Shown here: positions 28,601 through 40,600 of the stretch, piece by piece
How the letters are laid out: every line of letters begins with the position of its first letter
How positions within the stretch are numbered: the stretch's first letter is position 1
Source: Parus major
Taxonomy: Eukaryota; Chordata; Aves; Passeriformes; Paridae
Assembly: GCF_001522545.3 (NCBI RefSeq)
Contig: NC_031776.1
Span: 23,469,995 to 23,533,994 of the forward strand
DNA: 64,000 nucleotides
Direction of reading: 5' to 3'
The notes under the pieces: generated by a model
Seen by the model: the letters and a program-made list of their open reading frames with translations, nothing else
Told to the model about the DNA's origin: nothing
Database searches by the model: none
Position numbers and translations under genes: made by a program

Positions 28601-31600
28601 AACCAGTCACAAATCCTTCAAAATGCATTCTCTGTAAGAAGTGGATTTTTTTTTTTTACACACAGCTTTGAAGTTGTAAAACATAACTAGACTGTTTTTT
28701 TAACCATCATTTCTGTTTAAAGAAGGTCATATTGTCGTTGGGACTTTATCTGATACTGCTATGAAACACCTATGAAAGCTAAAATTGAAATAGATTAAAT
28801 GAAAAACACAGCTTATTCTAATTTTCAATTTATGTTATTCATTTGACAGCACTCTCTATACTGTTATCTGAATTGTTCTGCTCTTTATAGTTAATATACT
28901 TGCCCTACTTGCATAGGATTGAAACAGAAAAGGAAAGGAAAAAAAAACAGTAACAAAATTTATCTATATAATCACAGAAAATGAAAAAGATTTGCTTAAC
29001 TCCATCTTTAAAAGTAAGTACACTATTTCCTGCTGTTTCTGGGGCCGGTAGACTTCCAAGGAAATTAATCTGCTCAGAAAGAAGCTGCAGGTCATAAAAA
29101 GTATTTTGCATACACCTACTTCAGATTGATCCTGTTACAGTACAGCAAAGCTAGTACTCTTGAACACTAAACCTTCCTTTGATGGCTTCATCTTTCCAAG
29201 TGCAGAATAACTAGAGCATTTGCTCATCTACAAAAAAGCAGCACTATGAAAGTATTCATGTTATCAGTACAACTGAAGATCTAAAAACAGAATAGTGGTA
29301 GCACAACTACAAACTACAGAACTGAGGTATGGCCTTCCACAGTTGAGAACACTGTAGTGCCTTCCAAGTTCCATCTGTTGTTATTATTATTATTGATGTT
29401 GTTAGTCCTATTATTATTATTCCTATTGTCATTATTATTCCTATTATTATTATTATTCCTACTACTGGCAAAGTAAGATTTATTTTTTTTTAAATATGTG
29501 AAAACAAAGTCTCATGTAACAGTCTCCGTGTTCCATCAGCCTACAGAGCTTACATTCTAAGATCATAGCTAGGCTTCAAGGTATAAAACTAAGAGGCCCT
29601 TAGGTCACCTAAAAGTCCAAGCCATTATCTTCCCTTTGTCTTCAGGGTGAACATAAAGATGTTGTACCTTGAATAGTATCATCTTTCTGAACCTCTGTCT
29701 CATCATCATCATTCAAGCAGTAAACAGTTTCCTTTTGCACATCCTCTTTTCTGAGGGATTTAGCATCCACAATTGTCCAAAGTTTTTTCACCCTCTCTTC
29801 TGTGACCTGGGTATCAGAATTCAAAGAAAAGGAATGTTTAACATTTCAGTGGGACCCAGAGTACTTACCAGAACACACAAAAAATCCTTAGCCTGAGTGC
29901 TGCATTGTTTTGCCAACTAATAAAGACAGTGTCAAATAATGCATCTCTGGCTGCCACCACTGTGCTTTCAGCACCGCTTCATCTGTATGAGACCTAACAC
30001 GTGAACTGTAGCATACTGACAGCTTCTCCTGGTTATTCATTAAACCTGTAGGTTAAGCCATTTGAGGAAGTCTTTGAGTCAAAGGATATACACAGGTTAT
30101 GTATAACTTGCTTGCTATGCAATTTACTACCTCCAACTGTATAGATACTTTTGACAAAGCATTAAGAACTATGTTATTGATACAGTAAGACTCAATGTTC
30201 ACGCAGCTTGCTTGGCCACATTTTCCATCAGGCTTACTACACTACAGGATAAAAATACCTTATATTACTGCAACTTCCCCAAAAGGCAAAAATATCCCAG
30301 TTGCATTATGGCACTTGGGAGGGAAAGAAGGAATAAGTATTTACAAAGAGTAACTGTTTCCCAACTACAGGGAAATAAAACTACTTTCTTTTCTCTCTGC
30401 TTAAGTGAAATTGATGGTATAGTCGGTACATGAAAAGAAAAATGTAGACCTGAGCAGAAAACAGGAAAGACAGAACAGATTATGTCAGTATGACTGCTCT
30501 ATGACTTCAGGCCAGTCACTCAGTTCACACTGCTTATTCTCCCAATCTTACTTTATTCTGTGTGTAAACATATTTGGGAAAGGACTCTTTCTATCTATTT
30601 GCACTGGTCTGACACAATAGACTAATAAAAAAATTAGTAATAACTATAAATAGAATGTTGATGTCTTTCAAGGCTAGCATACCCAGCTCTCTCAAACATA
30701 TTTCATCTTAATATCAGACTCAGTCTTGTGTTGAAATAACAAACCAATTAATCTCCACCTCACCAGATCCATCAATACTGCCACACTACACAGTTACCTA
30801 TTAACTATAACTAAAAATTTGGACATTTTCTGCCTTTAAGTACACTTATTTTTTTCCTAGCACTGATTAAAAGAACCATATAAACCATAAGAAACAGACT
30901 GGGCCCAAGCTCTGCCAAATAGTACAAACAAGCTGGAAAAACAGATCTTTTATTCCAAGTCTGAAATAACAACAGATGTGATTTGAAACAATGGCTGGTA
31001 AAACATTTACACCCACCATTTTACACACACATTTGGAATCTTATGTCCAAAATTCCTCTCAAGCCTTAGGGCTTAAGAAATATAAATAGTCTCACGTATC
31101 ACTTATGCTGAATATAAATCTTCAATCACAGCATTCTTAAACGGTCATCAACTTCAATACCATTTAGTGCCAGAGTAGATAGCAATTACTCCTATTTCTG
31201 CACCTTAAGAATTTTAGTTATTTAACATGTATGGTGAAGTTAAAGTTGCTGTGGGAACCACAATTTTAGATGTACTGGCTTCTAACCAAAGAAAAATCTC
31301 TAGCTAATTATTTGGATTTTTTTAATCCTTATTTTTTAGCTTTAAGGAAAAAAAAACAAACATGCAGTTGCACCTAACTTGCTGCCAAATTACACTAAAA
31401 CACATCATTTTGTACACTTACTGATTTGTAGGCCACAATCCTTATAGACAAATTGGGACCAATAGTGAGCTGGCAGGGCCAAGGCATAGGCCTTCTTTCC
31501 ATTTTCTTAAACATTGAAAGACGTTCCAGGCTCTCTCTAAATGAAGGAATCAGGAAAACAGAAATGAACTCTGGTGGACTCTAATAAGTATTACAGACAA

Positions 31601-34600
31601 TACACTCTCCTTAAGGAAATGCAGGAGTCCAAACTGTTTCATCTCAGATTGCACAAAGTAAATAAACTCTATCAATAATCTTATCATTACCCATTGTCAG
31701 AAAAGAGAATGAAAAAAAGAGGTGGAACAGAAGATAATCCCCATCTTGAGCCTTTATGATGGTGTGACATTAGGGCTTAAAGACCCTGTGTTACATCTAG
31801 TGATAAAACTACACAATCAAGCACTTCCCATTTATCTGTGCTCACCCAATTAGGGCATGTAGCAAGCTGAACAACACAAATTAGAAAAGGCTCTCTAAGT
31901 GATAAAATGCTTTCTCTAGTGAAGAAATAAAGAATCCAGTTTCAATTAACAGGATTTTGTTTATGTGGAAATAAACTTTTGACACTTTTTTTTATACAGT
32001 ACTAGTGAATGCATTAAAGGGCATTCTGTCAGAGTGAAAGAGGTTACTTCAACTATTTCTAGCCTAAATAGGAGATATACAAATTTAAAAAAATATAAAA
32101 AAAGGAACTGTAGTGACTTTACACTAAAAAGCGTAAATTTAATTGCACAACTTTTAGCAACAGCATCCAAAATTAACAATTCACAGTAATTTATAATATA
32201 TCATTGTGAATTCAAATAGGCTTTCTCCCCAAACAACTTTCAGCTATTTTCAGTATTGGCTATTTGGCTGTAAAATTCCAACACAGAGAAAGAACTTTTT
32301 TTTTGTTTTTCTTTCATTGCATGATAAAACAAAGTTGAATTCCTCTTTTTCACATTATGATAAAACCTGGAATCTACCACTCTTTTGATTAAAGCACTTG
32401 TCTGGCACAAATCAAGATCAACTCAAGATCAGTACAGAATTTAACTTGGCATTCTACTTTTCAGGTTTCCTGGTATGAACAGGGTTTGTTTCATTGAAGT
32501 CCAAAAGTACAATGAAAGGCAAAAACACACTCGGATTTTTATATGAGATAAACATTGGATTTCCTTTTTTACATTTTTTTTTTCCTTAGGAAAAGTAAGG
32601 GAAGACTTTTTTTTTTTCTAGCAATAAAGACATCAATACAGGATTTTAAAAAAGAACATGGTACTATATCATTAAGAGTACTGTAACACATATATTCAGG
32701 GATGAGTACAAAAAATCAAATACATAAGTGCCAAATGCCTAAAAATGTAATTTAAGCTCAATTTATTATCTCTATCCTTTAATTTCTTATATTTATAGAA
32801 GAAAAATGCTGCCTGTTATCAAAGATGATCCAGTCAATACAAACCTTGCAAATGTACATTTTAGCTTGTATTTTATGAACACAATCTTTCTCTTCTGCTC
32901 TGCAATCCCTTCCCCCAAAACCCAGAGGCAGCAGAAGTGCCACCTGTCTAATAGGCCGAGTATCATAACTACAAAAAACACAGCAAAATCTCCTCACTTT
33001 CCTGGCATGGTTAATTTATTTTTACAAGAGTTGATATATTTTTAACAGCAGGAATAATGAATCTAGGAAAATGGAGAGTCTATCTGCATTGGCCAATTAT
33101 CATGACAGATTTGCAAAGCTGACTTGTTAAAGCTTGATAAGCAACTTAATTGCATCTAAACCCTCACATATTCTTAAACAACTTTTCCAACTAAAGCTTT
33201 AATCTACTAGCCAAATGCCTATTTATCCAGAGATTTTGGATTTCCCCTGAAAGTATGGCACAAAGACAGCTTGTAGAATAGCAAGAGTCTGTGATAAAAA
33301 AAGTATAAAGAGGCCAAGCCACATGGTAGGTTCATGCATATGGATTATCCTAAAGGATAAACGGGCCAGGGAAGATTCTGCTTTTCTCTGCAGTCTCTGA
33401 AGCAGTGACAAAGCCTGCTTTTTTCTAGAGACTCAGACTGCTCTGTTGACTAGTACAGAACACAGAGACACGTGTCTCTTCACTAATGCACACTGATGCT
33501 CTAGGAGCAGCTTCTCAGGCTGCTGAGGTGCAAAGCTTACCAGCTGACCTGGGGAAGGGAAGGAAATCCCACAAATAAACTGATTAATTACAGCACACAA
33601 ACCTACAGGGACAGTCCTCATCTAAAAATTACCTTTTTTAGATAATTAAAGCTAATAAATTAGCTTTGATAACAACATTACAGCTATGGTCTGCTAAGCT
33701 TCCTGAAAACCACATTGTCTAAAGGATCACTTTTCATAATTGTAGAAGAGAACTACTGAGACAGTAACATCAGACTATGATAAGGCACGTAGATGCATTT
33801 TGCCTGTTTCCCAACTGAGACAACATCTGCGTAGAAAAGTTTTGGATATATCATTAGCTACAGTTTTTCAAAGATACACAAATTTTTATTCTTTCATTGG
33901 GGAAACAAGAAGTGAAAAATCATCTTTCAATTTTTGCATTCTTAATGCAAGAAAAATGAAAAACAACAAAATAAATTGTTTGTCACGGTGGCACAGTAGA
34001 CTGTGATTAAAGAGGAGAATTCAACAAACAACATTTACTCAAAGAATTCGTGGGAGTTTATCAAACCAGTGAGCTAAAAGAAGTCTGTGACCGAGGAACA
34101 AAGGCTACCAATTAAATGCAGATATTCAAGCTGCACTATGCCACAAATTCCATTTCTTTCTAAAACACATTTTTGAAATGACATTTACAGAAATGTTCCC
34201 TCCAAAATTCTCCAACACTAAAGATGGAAGAAAGCTGATTTTTTTCTTTAAATACAGAAAATTAATTTTGCCCTGAAATCTCTAAGCTCTTCTACTTATT
34301 CTAAAGTCACTGAAGAAGTGGTATGAAAGGGACTGAGGGTACAATAAGTCATAAAATTCACTGATTTCAATGAAACTGTGACACAACTGATTACTTCATC
34401 TTTTGGAGAAGAAATCACGAAGTATATACATAGTACAATAATCAGGCTTAGCCAAATTTACCTGAAAGTATAAATTTCTTCCAGCCCTCCTTCTTCATCC
34501 AAAGTATACATGAGTTTCCTCACCACATCAATACCCTGCTTTTGTTGTTCAGTTAAACCCTTTATTGGAAAAGAGTTTCTGTGTATATGAGCATGTACAC

Positions 34601-37600
34601 TGGCACTTGTATCTCCACTTCCACCATCAACACTCACTGGAAATGGCAGACTAAGAAGAAAAGAAGAAGCAGTTAGTTTAACTTTCTTCCTTATTAAAAT
34701 AACCAATCAAAACAAACAAAACAAAAATGTTCTCAGGATCAATTATTTCTATCTAGCTGCAGACAGATGTATAAAGAGCCACAGGACTTGCAAAACAAAT
34801 TAAGCATTATTTCAAGTCTACTTGGCATTGGAAATGTCTTGACCAGAGTGATGCACCAGCTCTGGGTATTGTGCATCAGTAAAGACATCCACATACAGGA
34901 ATAGATTAGACAGTAAAGCCAATGCTGATTAGAAAGCAAGATCCATTAAAAAAGATTGAACAAAATAAAGCCCGTAGAGGAGGGAATTGGAGGGCAAGAC
35001 AGCCTTAAATATAAAAAGCTGTTGCAGAGAGGAAGGAAACAATCAGTTCTTTGTATTCTGCCTGCACTCCAATCACATCATGGAGTCAGGTCAGATAGTG
35101 AAAAACCTGATAAAGGCATTTCAAACCATAATCTTTAAAACCAACTGCCTGAGGAGAGAGAAGAGTCTCCATCACTGCAAATCTTTATCAGAAGGTTAGA
35201 CAAACACTGCTCAGCAATGACAGACATAGAGCTGACCCAGTCTGCAGTAGAGGACTGCTCTAGATGACTTGTTAAAGGCCATCCCAGGCCTATGACTCTG
35301 TATCAGCTGCAAATGCCAGCAAGCAGGACATTCTTTGCAGTGGAGCTATTAGGTATTTCTGGAACAAATGTTACTCTTTGAGATTTTAATAGCTTACAAC
35401 ACTGGGTGAATTTCTGACTGAAGATGACACATTTTTCCTGCACTTCATGAATCAGATTTTAAAATTTAGCCAGGGGTTATAGATAAAATGATTTTGCAGC
35501 TCTTCAGAATATAGAAGTGTGTTAACTGAGTATAACAAACACAACAGAGAGAGATGTATAAGATCAACTCCGTGCCCCTGAAAACACCTGCAGATTTTTC
35601 AGGTCTTCCATCTGATCCATTTTTGAATGAACCACATGATACCTTTTACCACATTTCTACAAAGCAAAATAACTTTAGCATTGTATTATGTTTTTTAAAA
35701 AGCAGCCTACACATCTCTTCCATACTTTCACCTCATTAGTCCTCACTAAACTTATCCATGAAGCAACACACAATAAGCAGAGTTAACACTATGCACAACA
35801 GTGTCACATACAGCAAAATTAAAGATCAAGCTTCAGGAAAGCATTCCGTACCTTTTTAGGAAGCAGATTCCACTGAAATTTTTAAGCTGATATGGCAACA
35901 TCAAAAAAGCTTCAAACCTCTGACAGATAAAAGTTAGGCTACATTCACTATATAATGCCCAGAGACTACTGTGATGAGAAGTACATAATACCCAACACTA
36001 CACAGTGCTCAGCATGTGTTTGGCACCTGGAAACAGGGAGGAAAACAAACTATCTGCTGCAAGCTACAACCTAGTCTATGAACAGGGTATAAGAGATGGA
36101 AATATAGGTTATAACAAAAGGCTAAGCAAGAAATTATTTTTAAATAAACATTTTGCATTTGTACAAGTAAAAATCAAATAATCCTTTGCTCCCATGGCTG
36201 GTAGACAGGGTGCAAACTTGCAGTCAGTGCTGTAACAGCAACATTTCTTTTGTGCTTTGTAGACAAGGGAGCAGCAGCAGAATACCAGGGCTCCAAAAGA
36301 TGTACTCTGACTGGCAGAGGTACTCAGATTCATGGTGTTGTACCTCTACTGCCTCCAGTGCCAACAACAGCTCAAATAAGCCAGGAGGGACATGTCACAT
36401 TGGAAGCATAACTGCTTTTGCTATGTAGACAGAACCTGACATTTTTGCACCCAGCGTCCCCCTAAGCAAATGCAAAGATTTTTTTGTGGAGGATCAGACC
36501 ATGATTTTTAGTCACATTTTCCTACCTAACCGCTTCTTTATCTTCCAGATGGGTTGGCAAATGGCTTAAATTAATTCACTATTAAGTTCACAACATTGTT
36601 CCTTATAGAATGATGGATCTAGGAAAAAGTACATGGTCAGAAGAAAACTAGGGCTTTAACTTTCTCCTGTGAAAATATTTCTCATAAACAGCCACATAAA
36701 GTTTGGCTTTAAAATAAACTCTAGAAGGCTCACAGCTTCCAGAAGCCATCACATGCATCAGCTAATACAGACCTTAAGACCACCATTGACTATTTGGATC
36801 AATGCCTATATCTACAGCATTACAATCAAGGGATTCCTGTTCTAACACTTAAGACATTGCTTCCATTTCCCAAGCCATCATTGTGAATATAACCCTTCTA
36901 TTCAGATCTGCTCCTCTATTGACACCAGAATCAAGCTATTAATATCTGTAACAATACCTCATTATTTCTTCCCAGTAATGTCCTTACCTAAAAGGATCTA
37001 GGCTGTTGCTGTGACAAAACCACTGTTTCTAAGGCTATTTTTGGCTTATTGTTTCCCAATTCTCTACTTATATTGTCCTTCTGTCTCCCACTTTAGACTC
37101 TGGCTCTAAGCTATAAGCTTAAGAGGAGAAGAAACCATCATCTTAACATTTATTTGCACATTACTTAATCAAGGGGACCTGGCTCATAACTGGAATTCAA
37201 GATACATATAACTAACAGAAGTACTTATAATAATCACATTACTTACTGCTACACTTTTATAGAAACCATAAACCAGTGGATCACCAGCTATTTCAAGATA
37301 ATTATTAAGAAAGAATAACTTCCCTTTAAAAAATGGCATAGTACCTAACAGTCCTTTTTATACTTACAAAAACTGAAGTGAAATTCCTGTTTTCTTCAAG
37401 TTAGCAATGATAATTCCCAGCTGATCCTCACTAACAGGACTACTAAGATCTGTAAACAGTTCAATGTGTCTCTTCTCATATTTCTTTCCACTTAAAATAG
37501 AGAAAAACATTTACATATATTGAAGATATTATAAGGCCATTTAAAAATTATTTCCTTACAAAATAGTAACAAAAGTAATATATTTGCAATTACTTTTACC

Positions 37601-40600
37601 AAATAAATATACTTGTAAAATGAAGGAAACCAAATAAATTACCTGGTAGAAGTTATTCTACCATAGGTTATATTATTTATCCTAAGTGTTTATATGATTC
37701 TCCTTTCTCCTTTCTACCCTAAAATTGAGGACTCTAGCCCTGTGACTGTATAAATCACTAACTACATCTAAATGAATTGAATTCTGCCAATTTTCACCAG
37801 TGTGGATAAAATGCTAATAAAATAGGCTGTTTATGGATTACACTGGTTATTTCCTTTGCAGATGTTAAGTCTGTTCTTGTGAAAATGTATTTTAAATTAC
37901 TGTTGCTGGTAGGGGTTCCATTTTAGTAGTCTAATTCAGTAAATTCATCGGAGAAGATGGACTTTCAAGACTACTCAATAGATTAAGAAGCAGTAACAGT
38001 ACAGATCAGAAGGGCTGGCCAATGACAGAACAAAATTCAGTTGAATTGGTACGGGTTTGATCTGGATAATCAAACATAAGATTTTCTTGTATTTTTACCC
38101 TATAGTATTTTCTCTAATGAAGGCAAACTCCGTATCAAAGGGCTTGGTGTATACAGGCTACAACAAAATCTGGTGCTCCATAGCTATTCAAGGCTATAAT
38201 GCCATAAACACAGTCGTTTTCATTCACAACTCAGTTTTAACTATTAAATTTGGGAATTTGGGAAGCATACAGCTTCCCACGCTGATTAGACTGTATTCAT
38301 AAAAATACAAATTGCATCACCAAGTCTAGTCTTCTGCACTCACAATTAGATCACATAACCTTTTTAGAAACATGCTTAAGCTCTGTTTTGAAAGGAAGTA
38401 AAGTTACCTTCCTTTCCCTGCACCACTACTTGACAGAGTGTTAGAAACACCTTGCCAGCCTAAGTACCTTCACTGACAACTTTGTAACACTGATGTCACC
38501 CTTTTTTCTCAGCTTAAAGAGTGTTTTTTCATTCTGCACCATTATTTACTACAGCCTCCATATTTACAAACAGTCTTTACATTTCTAGGTTGAACAAATT
38601 CACCTTTCTCGTTTTGTTTTCTTTTTTTCTTTCTAAAATGTGCCATTCCATTTAAATTCAGTAGTCCTTTTCTAAGCATTTTAACATCCAGATTAACATA
38701 TTTTGAAAGCAGAAGACAAGGAATGTGAAGGCTTTGTGCCTTCTCTAATGGCATTAATACGCTCATGGCTCTACTACAGAGTTGCCAGTTGCCTCAGAAA
38801 GCTCTCCAATTGTCTGGAGAAGTCAGATGTCCCACAAGGATTCTTCAGAGAAACTTCTGTAGTGTGCTGTTTATCTTTAAAGTTCTTTTGGTTTTTGTTG
38901 GTTTTCTATTATTTATTTTTATTTAAGGAAGCACTTCCTATGTTTATATGTACTGGAAATATAAGACTGACAAGAAAACAGACCACTGCAAAGTCAGATA
39001 TCTGTATAAGACTTCAGGTTACATACTCACATTGTTTGCTTCTGAAGCAAGTCCATACACACAATAATAGCATCCAAAACTAAGCGAAATTAAGAAAAAT
39101 CTCAGGATATGAATCAAGTAACAAAAAGTGTTTTTCATATAAAACAATTTTACATTTTCACTTCCTCTCAAAGACTGGCAAACATGCATTTTAGTTAAGA
39201 AATAGTCTTTTGAGGTAAATACTTTTCAAATAACTAATGTGTTATATTCCTATATAACTTGTGGGTACTGTAATCTTGTCTCTGCCCCACTTACCCAATG
39301 GAACACTAAAAAGACTACTTCAGATCACAGCCTCTCAACTGTCAATGAGAGGCTCAAGTCCAATAATAGGAGCTTTAGAATGTTACTCTGAATCCATCAA
39401 CAAAATTTCAATATATATCATTTTATCATGCAAGTTTTTCTTCAAAGCACCTGCATCTGACAAACTCTTAGTTTCTTCCTCATCACAATTCCCACTGGGA
39501 ATGTGTGAGCCAGCTGACTAGCTGCACACTTCTCTGAAACAGGTCTGACTGCCCAGATAGAACTCACAGCAATCGCTTTATGGCCAGAGAGAGACAACCT
39601 AGGAAACTCATCTGTATGTAAATGAAACACATGAAGGAACACTAGATAGATCACCCTTGAAAACTCTTCTCCCTATATGTAACTAAAAGCAGAACACATT
39701 CAAACATGAATGGCATTGAAACCAGGAAGCAATATTTGGCAACGTTAGAAATACTTCATCAATAAATCAATCTGATCTATTCTGCTTTCTCTGGGATAGA
39801 GCCAGTTTTCTTCACAGGAGCTGGCAAGGGGCTGAGTCTTGAAATTGTGCTGAAAACAGTGATGATAATACAGGGATACTGTAGTGGTTGGTGAGCAGTG
39901 CCTGCACAGTCAAGGCCTTTTCTGGTTCTTGTACCACCCTGCAAGTGAGAAGGCTGGGGGTGGCACAAGAAGCTGAGAGGATACACAGCAGGGACAGCTG
40001 GTCCCAACTGACCAATGGGATATCCATCAACTGGCATCACACTCAACATGTACAGCCTGGAGAAAGGAGGGGGGATATTCAGAGTTCTGGTAAGTCTGAT
40101 GGAGCCCCTGCTTTCCTAGAGATGGTTAAATACCTGCCTGCCCATGGGAAGTAGTGAATAATTCCGTTTTGCTCTGATTGTGTGCACAGCTTTGAACTTC
40201 CCTGTTAACCTGTCTTTTTCCCAACCCACGAGTTTTCTCCCTTTTACCCTTTCAGTTCTCTCCCCTTCCTACTGGTGGAGGAATAAGGAAGTTCTCTCCC
40301 CTTCCTACTGGTGGAGGAATAAGGAAGTAGCTGTGTGGGGCTGAGTTGCCAGCTGGGCTTAAACCACGACAGTCTGATTTCTGGTACTTCTGCTGACTTA
40401 TTTCATAAATAACATTTTTATTAAAAAGCATAAACCAAGTTCTGTAATGCTATTTTTAAAAAACACATGCCTTATCTGAGGCCTAAAATTGTTTCACTAT
40501 CTTTGTTCTCTTTAATTAACAGAACACTTCATAAAAGCAATGATTCCTTTTAAGGCCAAGATTACATCTGTTAGCCTAAAAGAATGTCAAAAAGCAGCTA

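Larger units (their letters stand above)
31537..37367. other. XRCC5 introns 6 and 5 around exon 6
   Basis: Two introns of about 2.9 and 2.7 kb separated by exon 6 (34462-34650). Intron 5 holds a CR1 3' end at about 34970-35305. The rest is AT-rich with several T runs (around 32295 and 32573-32621) and no recognised gene. Confidence 0.65.

Noticed and set aside
38703..39083. 126-codon plus-strand frame near XRCC5 exon 4
   Set aside because: It is antisense across exon 4, begins with a non-ATG codon and has no recognisable domain.
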